Under the pieces are notes generated by a model that saw only the letters and a program-made list of their open reading frames with translations, was not told where the DNA came from and ran no database searches. 64,000 bases of DNA. It comes from Streptosporangium pseudovulgare. GTDB lineage: Bacteria > Actinomycetota > Actinomycetes > Streptosporangiales > Streptosporangiaceae. The stretch spans positions 1 through 64,000 of the forward strand of contig NZ_BMQJ01000018.1 in NCBI RefSeq assembly GCF_014648055.1, written 5' to 3'. Both the position numbers and the translations under genes were made by a program. Below, piece after piece: positions 8,943-18,089 of the stretch (positions are counted from its first letter, which is position 1; each line of letters begins with the position of its first letter).

Positions 8943-9518
8943 TCAAACGGTCGGCTTCAGGTATCCGGCGGCGGTCAGTCCCGTGAAGGCGATGTCGGCG
9001 TCGGTCAGCTGCCCGCCGAGCACATGCCGGACGAACTCGCCGACCGGAATCAGCACCGTCTCGACGAACTCGCCGTCACCCGGGTCCGGCTCAGCGACTC
9101 TCCGGCATCCGCGGGCCAGGACCGCGTGGCGGCGATGCGAGGCGTAGGACGCCAGAAAGGTCTGCATGACCACCTCGAGCGTCGCCGCCTCATAGCCGGT
9201 CTCCTCCAGCAGCTCCCGGGCCGCCGCGACCTCGACCGGCTCATCGCCGTCAGCGTTTCCGCCCGGCAACTCCATCAGGACCTTCCCCGGCCCCGGCCGG
9301 TACTGACGGGCCAGCACCACCTGCTCGTCCTCGGTCACCGCGACGACCGCGACGGTCGCACCGCCCACCAGGATGTCCCATGTGTCCTCGCGGCCATCCG
9401 GGTAGCGGTACCGGTGACCACGGACCGTCAAGAACCCCGCCGGCCCGTCCAGCTCCCCCAGCCGCGTCCACTCACCGACCCTGACCTCACCCACAAGCCC
9501 CACCCTAAAGATCAACAC
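8943..9518 (-). CDS. NUDIX hydrolase
   Basis: 191 residues with a complete Nudix box, beginning GGNADGDEPVEVAAARELLE and ending with ETGY; it has the E-RELLEET-GY pattern that binds Mg2+. The fold and length match the ADP-ribose pyrophosphatase type (VVLARQYRPGPGKVLMELPGG precedes the box). Such enzymes cleave nucleoside diphosphates linked to another group, for example ADP-ribose or nucleotide sugars, in the cytoplasm. Substrate assignment is inference. It stands alone on the minus strand between a decayed regulator and a small secreted protein. Confidence 0.88.
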   Translation of the reverse strand: MLIFRVGLVGEVRVGEWTRLGELDGPAGFLTVRGHRYRYPDGREDTWDILVGGATVAVVAVTEDEQVVLARQYRPGPGKVLMELPGGNADGDEPVEVAAARELLEETGYEAATLEVVMQTFLASYASHRRHAVLARGCRRVAEPDPGDGEFVETVLIPVGEFVRHVLGGQLTDADIAFTGLTAAGYLKPTV

Positions 9519-9648
9519 GCCCTCAGCGGTAACGCATCGTCAACGACGACGGATGAGACGACGCCCCCCGCGCGCCTGCGATGACAGCGCCCCCTTCCCG
9601 GCCGGGCCACGGCGGAAAGGGACGCTTGGCGCTCGCTCAGGCCCGCTT

Positions 9649-9906
9649 CTACCGCCACTGGCCGTTGCTGTAGCGGGCGCAGGTGTAACGGCGGCCGGTA
9701 ACCTTCGCATACCCTGCCTTGCCGTGCGCGGCCTTCGGACAGTACGCGCCCGGCGTGACGCAGTTCCAGTGGTTGCCGGACCGCTGGTAGGTGCAGGCGG
9801 TCGCCACGGCGCTGGAGGCGTCGGCGGCCGGGGCCAGGCCGGCCACGGACGGGGTGAGGAGCATGGCACCGGCCACAGCGGCGGTGGCAAGCAGACGTCT
9901 GAGCAC
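9649..9906 (-). CDS. Small secreted four-cysteine protein
   Basis: 85 residues from GTG 9906, with AGGGAG seven bases upstream. The N-terminus is a clear signal peptide (LRRLLATAAVAGAMLLTPSV, with a likely cut near APAADA). The mature part is about 55 residues with four Cys, probably two disulfides, and ends YTCARYSNGQWR. I know similar short secreted actinomycete proteins without a known role. No antimicrobial or inhibitor signature is visible, so the function is open. Confidence 0.6.
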   Translation of the reverse strand: MLRRLLATAAVAGAMLLTPSVAGLAPAADASSAVATACTYQRSGNHWNCVTPGAYCPKAAHGKAGYAKVTGRRYTCARYSNGQWR

Positions 9907-10173
9907 AAAGGTCTCCCTGGGAGTTCGGGGGGATGCAAACAGACGTAGGACGCCCCAAGCGGCCGCCGGATTGCCCGCAGCCTGGAGCTCCACGTCAGCG
10001 CTCCGGCCTGCCGGCAACGCTGACGGCCGCGCTCCAGCGATGATTGGGGCTCATCGCACGGACCCGAGCGGAGAGCCGCAATCAACACCATATGGGCCTG
10101 TAAGCACCACCACAGGAACGCCCCAGAATCTTCGATTCGGGACGCTCGACAGCCGACGTGCGGGGCTCGGCCG

Positions 10174-11841
10174 TCAGCTGTCGAGTCTGGCCGCCTGCAT
10201 GGCGCCCAGCCGCCGCACGAACCGGGCGGTGACGATCGCCGTCGGTACGACCAGCATGTGCACGGCCACGCTGGCCCAGGTCTCCCACGTGTATTGGTAC
10301 CTGTAGCGGACGGAGTCCGTATCGAGGAGTGTCGTCCACTTGATCCAGAACAGGGGCCAGGTCAGGAAAGTGATCAAGCAGAAGATCCACCATGCGCGCA
10401 GGAGACCGGCCGGGACGGTCGTCCCGTCCCGTCCCGGGGGGCTGGAGGCGTGCCAGACGTCGTCGGCGATCTGCTTGGGCAGCCACAGGTTGGCGATCGG
10501 GATGAGCCAGCCATACACGGCCATGGAGGGCCCGTAACGCAGCCGGCCGGGTGCGAGCCGTTCGGCGACGACGCGTACCCGGTGGAACCACAGCAGCCAC
10601 GCCGCCGCCAGCCCCAGGCCGGAGACGATCTGAGCCAGCCACATGATGGTGGCATCCCACTCGTAGGCATCGAACAAGCGGATGAGGTCCGACTCCTCGG
10701 GGTACCGCGATCCGGCTTCGTCGAAGACGTAGAACTGGTGAACCACCGTGCTCACAGAAACCAGGGTGAAGAGGGCAAGCAGCACATGGGCGGCGATCTG
10801 GTAGCCGGTGGCGGAGTGCAGGGGGTCACGGCCGCGCATATGGCGGCGTTCGTTGACCAGCAAGGGCTGGGGTGCCCCCGGCGGATTCGCGTGGCCGGAC
10901 GGTGGCGGTGCCATCGTTCGGGGGCCGCCACCGTCGGTCGCGGTGGCCAGGTCGTGAAGAGCGGTCAGCGCCAGGGTCCGGCGGTCGGCGATGACCTGGG
11001 TGAGCGCCTCAGGCAGCCACCGCCCCTGGTCGGGCGAAGCGAGCGCGGTGAGCCGGGTCAGCACCTGCTCCAGGCTGGGCCGGGCGGCGGGGTCCTTGGC
11101 CAGGCAGGCCGCCACCAGAGCGGCCAGGGAGGCGGGCACTCCCTGAAGATCGGGGTCGGCGTGCACCACGCGGAAGACGACCGCGTGGACGGGCCCCGTC
11201 CCGAAGGGGCTGTGGCCGGTCACGGTGAAGGCGAGCACGCAGCCGAGCGAGAACACATCCGAGGGCGGCCCGACGTCCCGGCCCATGGCCTGTTCGGGGG
11301 ACATGAACGCGGCGGTGCCCAGCACGGTGGAGGTCTGAGTGTGGCTGGTGGCGTCCAGGGCGCGGGCGATGCCGAAGTCGATCAGGCGGGGCCCGTCGTC
11401 GGAGAGGATGACGTTGCCGGGTTTGAGGTCGCGGTGCACCATCCCGCAGGCGTGCACGGCGGCGAGTCCTTCGGCCAGCCCGGCTCCCAATACCGCGGCC
11501 GACTCCAGGGGAAGCGGCCCGTGCTCGTCGACGGCTTGGTGCAGGGAGGGGCCGGGGATGTAGGCGGTGGCCAGCCACGGCCGGACGGCGTCGGTGTCGG
11601 CGTCCACGACCTGGGCGGTATAGAACCCGCCGACCTTGCGGGCGGCGTCCACCTCGGAAGCGAAGCGGCGCCGGAAGTCGCTGTTGCCGGCCAGTTCCGG
11701 GCGCACCACTTTGACGGCGACCAGGCGCCCACCGGGGGAACGGCCCAGGAACACCTCTCCCATCCCGCCCCCGCCGAGCCTTGCGTGCAGCCGGTAGGAG
11801 CCGATGTGAGCCGGGTCGCCGTCGCGTAGGGGGTCGGTCAT
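10174..11841 (-). CDS. Membrane Ser/Thr protein kinase with C-terminal DUF4328-type domain
   Basis: 555 residues. Kinase domain about 14-270: Gly loop LGGGGMGEVF, VAVKVV lysine, HRDLKPGN catalytic loop, LIDFGIA, and MSPEQ in the activation segment, so it should be active. A linker rich in Pro and Gly follows, then about 200 residues with four or more hydrophobic segments (from about 345, including HVLLALFTLVSVSTVV and GLGLAAAWLLWFHRVRVVAE) that look like DUF4328. Actinomycete kinases often end in a sensory part. Here it is an integral-membrane domain, so the kinase may sense membrane state or a lipophilic ligand. A second kinase lies 470 bases upstream on the same strand. Confidence 0.85.
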   Translation of the reverse strand: MTDPLRDGDPAHIGSYRLHARLGGGGMGEVFLGRSPGGRLVAVKVVRPELAGNSDFRRRFASEVDAARKVGGFYTAQVVDADTDAVRPWLATAYIPGPSLHQAVDEHGPLPLESAAVLGAGLAEGLAAVHACGMVHRDLKPGNVILSDDGPRLIDFGIARALDATSHTQTSTVLGTAAFMSPEQAMGRDVGPPSDVFSLGCVLAFTVTGHSPFGTGPVHAVVFRVVHADPDLQGVPASLAALVAACLAKDPAARPSLEQVLTRLTALASPDQGRWLPEALTQVIADRRTLALTALHDLATATDGGGPRTMAPPPSGHANPPGAPQPLLVNERRHMRGRDPLHSATGYQIAAHVLLALFTLVSVSTVVHQFYVFDEAGSRYPEESDLIRLFDAYEWDATIMWLAQIVSGLGLAAAWLLWFHRVRVVAERLAPGRLRYGPSMAVYGWLIPIANLWLPKQIADDVWHASSPPGRDGTTVPAGLLRAWWIFCLITFLTWPLFWIKWTTLLDTDSVRYRYQYTWETWASVAVHMLVVPTAIVTARFVRRLGAMQAARLDS

Positions 11842-12314
11842 AGTGGCTCATTCTCGTCGAGATCTTCGCCGGTCGGTGTCGATGATTCCAAAAGAGGGGC
11901 CACTGGAATATGGCAGAAACGGGCCGCGCCGGGGCGCGGACCGGACAGGGGGCGCAGACCAAGTAACGCCGAAAGGGACAGTCTCCTGGTCACGGCGGGT
12001 GTGTGCGCGAGGATTACGGCTCGAACATGGCGGGATAAGTCCGGCGCGATAGCGGTCACGGGGGCGTTTCCGCAGGCCGGGCTGCTTGATATCAAGCTTT
12101 ATGTCAACCGGCTGTCCCTTCCAGCCGTACTTGGGCTATGGGCCGCTCACAGCTACTTTGCGGCTGGTGGCACGAACCCGAGCGGAGGGCCCCTCAGTAG
12201 CGGCCCGGGAAAGTCCCGATCATCATGCGGGGCCGATGACCTCGTCGCCGAAGACGGCCGCGAGGGCTTTGCCGACCAGGCGGTGCAGAGCCGGCGCGCC
12301 AGCTGACGGGGTGA
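11842..12314. other. Intergenic region between two kinase genes
   Basis: No gene is seen. It holds a perfect 14-base palindrome, GCTTGATATCAAGC (12084-12097), just downstream (minus-strand sense) of a TTGACA hexamer (12107-12102). The palindrome could be an operator for the kinase gene that starts at 11841. No good -10 lies at the right distance, so this stays tentative. Confidence 0.3.
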
Positions 12315-13649
12315 TCATGATCGTGTTCGACTTTTGATCGTTTCGCATCGAACGAGGAGTTGCGAGCTCAAGGCCGACCCGACAGCGACGAGGACGACGA
12401 TGCTGATCAAGGCCAGCGACATCGTCGCGGACTCTTGGGGCAATAGATTCATCTCGTTCCGGAAGATTTCGCCGGCGCCGTGGAAGGCGAAAGCAGTCGC
12501 GCCACAGCCGAAGACGAGCCCGGCGACACCGACCACAGCGATGACGATCTTGCCGAAGTTCACCGGCATGAATCGCGCGAGACTGGCGCACACCAAGCCA
12601 GCCAGAACGACATCGGCAACGCTGAGCACGACGGCGCCCTCGAGATGCTCGAATTCCCCCCATGTTTCACCGGCATCGGGAAGTCCGGCGACGGCGAGTG
12701 CCGTGATGACCGCCAACGCTGTCATGACCCCCATCAGCGCGGTAACCACGACCGGCTGCCGCTTCTTCGGCCAGACCGGCAGGATCTTGGTGTCGCGCCG
12801 CACATGGACGGTGGTTGCGGGCTGCTCACCTGCAATGTCTCCTGCCATAGCCAGTGCTTCGTCGACCGTCGGCCTGCCGCCCGGGTCCTTGTCCAGCAGT
12901 CGGGTGATGAGCCGCGTGAGCGGCCCGGCTCGTTGCGGCGCTGGCGCCTCCTCCAGGAGTACCGCGGCCAAAGTCGCTTCCTGGGTATCGCGGCGGAACG
13001 GCGAGAACCCCTCGACGGCCTGGTAGAGAGTCACGCCGAGGGAGAACAGGTCCCCGGCGGGAAGGCCGTCAATGCCGCGCAACCGCTCGGGTGCCATGTA
13101 CTCCGCCGAGCCGATGAACATCCCGGTGGCGGTCAGCGCGGAGTCAGTGTGGTGGATCGCTGTCCCGAAGTCGGTGAGCAGGATCTTCCCGTTCTGGGAG
13201 AGCATGACGTTGGCCGGTTTGATGTCGCGGTGCACGACGCCTTCCCGGTGCGCTGCGCCGATTGCCGTCAGCAGTGCCACAGCGACTGCGATGACCCTGT
13301 CCACCGGAAGAGGGCCGTGCTGCTTGATGTGCTCGCTCAGCGAGCAGCCGTCGATCAGTTCCATGACGATCCAGGGAAGACCGTCATCGATGACGACGTC
13401 GTGAACCGCGACGATGCCGTCGTGTTTGCGCAACCGTGCGGCATTGCGGGCCTCACGCGTGGCCCGCGCCAGCCGCTCGGCTCGTTCGGTTTCCGGCATC
13501 TCCGGCGGCAGTTGCAGTTCCTTGATTGCAACGTCTACGTCGAGGGTCTCGTCGCGAGCCCGCCAGACCCGCCCGAAACCACCGGATCCCAGTTCGGTGG
13601 CAAGCCTGTAGCGCCTGCCGACCACGTCACCGGCCAGCCTCGAAGTCAT
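12315..13649 (-). CDS. Membrane Ser/Thr protein kinase
   Basis: 444 residues. Kinase domain about 13-275: GSGGFGRVWRA, the lysine in VAIKEL, HRDIKPAN, LTDFGTA, and MAPER. After a basic linker come four hydrophobic segments (about 300-435, for example VVTALMGVMTALAVITALAV and KIVIAVVGVAGLVFGCG). The C-terminal part matches no sensor domain I know. The kinase domain is only distantly similar to the neighbouring 10.2-11.8 kb kinase, so this is not a recent tandem copy. It shares its strand with that kinase and with the nSTAND protein upstream. Functional linkage is inference. Confidence 0.83.
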   Translation of the reverse strand: MTSRLAGDVVGRRYRLATELGSGGFGRVWRARDETLDVDVAIKELQLPPEMPETERAERLARATREARNAARLRKHDGIVAVHDVVIDDGLPWIVMELIDGCSLSEHIKQHGPLPVDRVIAVAVALLTAIGAAHREGVVHRDIKPANVMLSQNGKILLTDFGTAIHHTDSALTATGMFIGSAEYMAPERLRGIDGLPAGDLFSLGVTLYQAVEGFSPFRRDTQEATLAAVLLEEAPAPQRAGPLTRLITRLLDKDPGGRPTVDEALAMAGDIAGEQPATTVHVRRDTKILPVWPKKRQPVVVTALMGVMTALAVITALAVAGLPDAGETWGEFEHLEGAVVLSVADVVLAGLVCASLARFMPVNFGKIVIAVVGVAGLVFGCGATAFAFHGAGEIFRNEMNLLPQESATMSLALISIVVLVAVGSALSSQLLVRCETIKSRTRS

Positions 13650-13832
13650 GCCCCGTCTCCCGCCATCGCGCTTGGCCCGAACAGTTGATCAGAGTACAAG
13701 CCCCCATCATGGTCAGTGGGGTTGCCCTCAGCAGCGGCTGCGAGGGTTTTGTGGACGACACCGACGGAGACCTTCACCCAGGCGGCGACGGTGCGGATGG
13801 ATTCCCCGCGCCGGGGTGGGCCTCGGCTGACC

Positions 13833-16800
13833 TCATCGAACGGCCGGGCAGTTGGGCTGACGGTACCGCTCATCGGGGATGTATCGCCGCCACTCCTCGG
13901 GAGTGAACGGCCGGCCCGCGATGTCGCACGCCGCTCGCAGGAGACCCTGAAGGTCGTACGGCAGTCCGACATTCCAGATCCGCACCGTGTCGTCGACTCC
14001 GGCGGAGGCCACGCGTTTGCCGTCCGGGCTGAACGCCACCGAGCGCACCCCGTCGGTATGTCCGATGAAGGGAGCGCCGACCTGCTTTCCAGTGGCCACA
14101 TCCCACAGCCGCACCGTGCCGTCCTCTCCGGCGGAGGCCAGGCGGGTGCCGTCCGGGCTGAACGCCACCGAGGCCACTATGCCGGTGTGTCCAGTGAGGG
14201 GGGCACCGACCTGCTTTCCAGTGACCACATCCCACAACCGCACCGTGCCGTCCTCTCCGGCGGAGGCCACGCGTTCGCCGTCCGGACTGAACGCCACCGA
14301 GGCCACTATGCCGGTGTGTCCAGTGAGGGGGGCACCGACCTGCTTTCCAGTGACCACATCCCACAGCCGCACCGTGTCGTCATATCCGTCGGAGGCCAGG
14401 CGTTTGCCGTCCGGACTGAACGCCACCGAGGCCACCGGACTGGCGCTTCCGGCGAGGGGCGCGCCGACCTGCTTTCCGGCGGCCACATCCCACAGCCGCA
14501 CCGTGCCGTCCTCTCCGGCGGAGGCCAGGCGGGTGCCGTCCGGACTGAACGCCACCGAGGCCACCGGGCCGGTGTGTCCGGCCAGGACAGCACGTGCCGG
14601 TCTGCTGAGAAGTGCGGCCAGGCTCACCCGCGCCTCGCCGGTGTCGGCGATGGCCTGCGCCGCAACGGCGAGGCGCGCCGAGGTCTCCGGGTCGTCGGGC
14701 AGGACTTGGCTGTAGGCGGCCGCCTCCCGGGAGGCGGCCTGGGCGCTGCGGGCCAGCGCCAAGGCGCTCTGCTGTTTGGCCGCTTGGCCGGAGCGCACCG
14801 CGGCCACCGCGGTGATGATCGCGACCACCAGCAGCCCCGCCAGCACCGTGAACCGGAGCCGCTGGCGGCGCCGGGCCCGGGTGGCGGAGAGAGTGCCGGC
14901 GTGCAGGAAGGCCGCGGCGGGGCCGGGTAGGTCGAACCCGTCGTAGCGGTCCGGGTCGGCCCGCCAACGCGCGACGGCCTCCTCGGCGGCCTGCAGGCGA
15001 ATCCCGCCGTACAAAAACGACGCATCCCGGCCGCGCCGATCCCACTCATCAGCGTCCTGCAGGATCTCGGTGTGCAGAACGCGGTCGGCGCGCTCGTCGG
15101 CCAGCCAGCCGCGCAGCCGCGGCCAGGAGCCCAGCAGCACGTCATGGGCGATCTGGACGCGGCCGGCGTCGACGACGACGAGCCGCCTTCGGGCGAAGAC
15201 CTCCAGCACCTCATCGACCGCGGCGCGCCCGCCCGGGGGGCGGCCGGTGTGCAAGGCGGCGCGCTCGACGGTACGGCGGGCCAGCGCACCGTCACCGGTG
15301 ACGGCCGTCAACCGCTCGAACACCCGCCGCGCCGTCTCCTTCCGATCCGGGGCCAGATCGGTGTAGACGGCATCGGCGCTGGAGGCCACCGCCTTGGTCA
15401 CCCCGCCGGTACGGGCGTACCCCCGGCTTGTGAGCCGGCCGTCCTCGCGGTGTTCCCAGACGGTCAGCATGGTCTGCGACAGCAGCGGCAACGCCCCCGC
15501 CTCATACCCGCCGCCCGCGGCGCGCAGCTCGCTGAGGATGACATCGACCAGGCCGGACTCGATGGCCAGACCGGCGGCGTCGGCGGGGCCGGTGATCGCC
15601 CGCCGCAGATCCGGCTGCGTCATCGGGCCGACGACGAACGCCCCGTCCCGCAGGGCCGCGGCCAGGTGCGGGTGGGCGGCGCAGCGGTCGACGACGTCGC
15701 CGCGCACCGCGAGCACCACCAGCGCCGCCGCGGCGCCGTGCGGCCCGCCCGGGACGGTCGCGGCCGCGTGCAGCGCGGCGACGAACGCCTCCCGCTCCCC
15801 CACGGCCCGCTCATCGGCGTCGGAGACGAGGGTGAAGATCTCCTCGAACTGGTCGACGACCAGCACCAGCCTGCCCCCGGCCACGGCCGACGACGGCAAG
15901 GTGCGGCGGCGGGCATCGGCCTCGACCGCCTGGCGCACCAGCAGCGGCGCCTGCCCGGGATCCTCGCGCAGGCCGCGCACCACCTCAGGGGCCGAAACAC
16001 CCGCCAGCGCGGCCAGCGCGGCCGCCAAAGCGACCAGCGGGGAGCCGGCCGGCTCCAGGACCTGCACCGGCCAGTGGCGGGCCGCCGCCGTCAGCTCGCC
16101 CCGGCCGATCGCCGGCAGCAGGCCCGCGCGCAGCAGTGAGGACTTGCCCGCCCCCGAGGCGCCGGTCACCACCACCAGTCCCGGGGCGGCCAGCCGCCGG
16201 GAGACGGTGGTGAGCAGTTGCGCGGTGGTCACCTCCCGGCCGTGGAAGACCTCGGCGTCGGCCTCGCCGAAGGGCACCAGCCCCCGATACGGGCACTTGT
16301 CCCTCCAGCGCGCCCGGGCGGCGCCGGGTGCGCCGCCGGGGTGCTGCCGGGGAAGCTCCGACACCAGCTGCAGCAGCAGCCGGATGTCGGTCGCCTGCCG
16401 GTACTGCAGATCCACCACCAGGCCCAGCTGCGCCCCCTGCACGTCCTGGCCGTCGCGCAGCACCCGCAGCTGATCTTCGACGGCGGCCAGCGTGAAGGCG
16501 AACTCGGCGAACTCCCGGCCCAGGCCGGCCAGGCCACGGGTCAGATGCTCCTGCAGGTCGCGGTCCCCGGCCTGGATCGTCGCCTCGATCGCGGCGCCGA
16601 CCGCGCCGACCTCCTCCAGCAGATGCGCGATCTCCGCACGCAACTCCTTCGCCTCGGGCCCGCCGCTCTCCAGGATCCGCTGGATACGCCGCTCCAGCTC
16701 CGCCTCCAGCGCCTGCCGCGGCGACTCACCACCGCCGGCACCGTCGCCGCCGTTCTCACCCAGGCGGGCGATGCCCGTTTTGACGATGTCGGTCAGCAGG

Positions 16801-17084
16801 TTGCCGCCGACCGCGGTGGCCGCTCCGAGCATCGCGGCCCCCGCCGTGGCCTCACCCGGCTCCAGGAACGCCCCGAACGCCCCCGCCGACAGCAGCGCCA
16901 GCAACGCCGGAGACGACCAGCGGCGCGCTCCGGAGACCGGGGTGCGGGCCAGCCGCGCCACCCGGGCCCGCACCCCGGCCCGCATCAGCTCCGACCGAAC
17001 CTCCCGCCCCTCCCCCTGGTGCTCCTGGTGCTCCTCAGCGCTCACCCCGCCACTATCACCCACCCAAGGCCGGAAAGTCCGCAC
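13833..17084 (-). CDS. nSTAND ATPase with transmembrane segment and WD40 repeats
   Basis: 1083 residues from GTG 17084, or about 1070 from GTG 17045; neither has a strong ribosome site. Order: Ala-rich N-terminus and coiled coil (about 30-260), a CPYRGLVPFGEADAEVFHGRE entry motif cut here at 20 residues, Walker A GASGAGKSS near 308, Walker B LVLVVDQFEEIF near 408, a winged-helix region, one TM helix near 750 (FTVLAGLLVVAIITAVAAV), then five WD40 repeats (831-1040). This is the nSTAND1/WD40 class, signal-transduction ATPases that oligomerise on stimulation. In bacteria the class includes defence and regulatory switches. No effector domain is recognised at the N-terminus. Confidence 0.82.
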   Translation of the reverse strand: MRTFRPWVGDSGGVSAEEHQEHQGEGREVRSELMRAGVRARVARLARTPVSGARRWSSPALLALLSAGAFGAFLEPGEATAGAAMLGAATAVGGNLLTDIVKTGIARLGENGGDGAGGGESPRQALEAELERRIQRILESGGPEAKELRAEIAHLLEEVGAVGAAIEATIQAGDRDLQEHLTRGLAGLGREFAEFAFTLAAVEDQLRVLRDGQDVQGAQLGLVVDLQYRQATDIRLLLQLVSELPRQHPGGAPGAARARWRDKCPYRGLVPFGEADAEVFHGREVTTAQLLTTVSRRLAAPGLVVVTGASGAGKSSLLRAGLLPAIGRGELTAAARHWPVQVLEPAGSPLVALAAALAALAGVSAPEVVRGLREDPGQAPLLVRQAVEADARRRTLPSSAVAGGRLVLVVDQFEEIFTLVSDADERAVGEREAFVAALHAAATVPGGPHGAAAALVVLAVRGDVVDRCAAHPHLAAALRDGAFVVGPMTQPDLRRAITGPADAAGLAIESGLVDVILSELRAAGGGYEAGALPLLSQTMLTVWEHREDGRLTSRGYARTGGVTKAVASSADAVYTDLAPDRKETARRVFERLTAVTGDGALARRTVERAALHTGRPPGGRAAVDEVLEVFARRRLVVVDAGRVQIAHDVLLGSWPRLRGWLADERADRVLHTEILQDADEWDRRGRDASFLYGGIRLQAAEEAVARWRADPDRYDGFDLPGPAAAFLHAGTLSATRARRRQRLRFTVLAGLLVVAIITAVAAVRSGQAAKQQSALALARSAQAASREAAAYSQVLPDDPETSARLAVAAQAIADTGEARVSLAALLSRPARAVLAGHTGPVASVAFSPDGTRLASAGEDGTVRLWDVAAGKQVGAPLAGSASPVASVAFSPDGKRLASDGYDDTVRLWDVVTGKQVGAPLTGHTGIVASVAFSPDGERVASAGEDGTVRLWDVVTGKQVGAPLTGHTGIVASVAFSPDGTRLASAGEDGTVRLWDVATGKQVGAPFIGHTDGVRSVAFSPDGKRVASAGVDDTVRIWNVGLPYDLQGLLRAACDIAGRPFTPEEWRRYIPDERYRQPNCPAVR
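13968..14590 (-). repeat. Tandem WD40-coding repeats, 129-base unit
   Basis: Five repeats of 43 codons with the core VASVAFSPDG...RLASAGEDGTVRLWDV. Two neighbouring units are nearly identical at DNA level over more than 60 bases (around 14161-14222 and 14290-14351, offset 129), including silent sites. This points to recent unit duplication or gene conversion. Confidence 0.8.
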
Positions 17085-17240
17085 AATCCCCGATCATCTG
17101 CCGCCCCGGAGACGAAGGGCCGCGGTTGCTTTCCCGGCCCGCAGCACGACGAGCCCACAGACGGCGAAAACGACACGGCGAACAGGGCGGCCTGCCCCTC
17201 GGGGACGGGGAGCGTTCGCCGCCGGGCGTCGGTGCGCCCG

Positions 17241-17621
17241 ACGCCCGGCGGCTTGTCCATCCACGGCATCCGCCACAGCGTGGCCACCGCCCTGCTGGAC
17301 GCCGGCGAGGACTCCGGCTGCTGGTGGAGACCGAGGGCGCGATGTCGGCCGCGGAGGGCCTCGCCCGCCGGATCGACGACGGCGGCCCGGACGAGTCGAC
17401 GCTCGCCCACTCGCTGTATGTCCGGTACTGCGTGCAGGACAGCCTCTCCCGGGTGGTCCCGCGCGGTCGACCTGCTCGGCGACCTCGGTTCCACGGCCTC
17501 GGAAGAGGTCGGCCACTTCGCCACCTACACCAATGGGCTGGACTCGCATCCGCCGGCACGGGACCAGATGACCGGTCCGCTGGCGGCGTACCTGGTCGAC
17601 GGGCCGCTCACCATCGCCTGA
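17241..17621 (+). pseudogene. Degenerate region with a tyrosine-recombinase-like motif
   Basis: One plus frame reads LSIHGIRHSVATALLDAG near 17250-17305, the HxxRHSxAT box of tyrosine integrases. The frame then loses similarity. A following stretch in other frames (AMSAAEGLARRIDDGG, later ASEEVGHFATYTNG, ending at TGA 17619-17621) has coding-like composition but needs a frameshift and is unknown to me. Best read as an integrase scrap next to a decayed gene. Confidence 0.35.
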
Positions 17622-18089
17622 TCCCAGGCGCCCGACAGCGCCTTCGGCCGCGCCCACCGGCTGCAGGTCGTCGGCATACATCAGGACCGCGAGCAACCCC
17701 CTCACCCGGCCGCGCCACGTCGATCAGGCGAGGCACTGACGCTCACTCCTGCCCGCCGTCGCCGTGCACAGGCCTTTCGCGGATGGAGCGGCTTACCGCC
17801 ACCGGCTGTTTCGCCGTTCCTCCACCCCGGGAGGGCTCGCCGCCGGTGCCATTTTTGGCCGACGGCGTCCCATGTCCATGATCACCGTCGGTCGCGGCCG
17901 GGGCGGCTCTCCCCTCCTGGGTCCGGTGAGGGGGCGCACGAGCCGCTGGAGCGGGCCAGGCGCGACGCGCTTGCCAGGGCACTGGTGATCAACGCGTCTT
18001 ACCTGCATCAGCTCCACGACGACATGGGCGCGGAGCATCCTTCGGGACCATGTCGTGTGCAGGGGTTGTTTGCACGAGCGGTGGTGAAG
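17622..18089. other. Intergenic region with no recognisable gene
   Basis: About 470 bases. Short open frames on both strands have no recognisable similarity and no convincing ribosome sites. I see nothing in it. Confidence 0.35.

Noticed and set aside
12079-12107. Kinase promoter with TTGACA next to a palindrome
   Set aside because: No acceptable -10 box at 16-18 bases. Kept only as a note on the intergenic region.
15072-17621. Plus-strand frames opposite the nSTAND gene
   Set aside because: Shadows of the ATPase and coiled-coil region. Only the short integrase-like box after 17240 lies outside the real gene.
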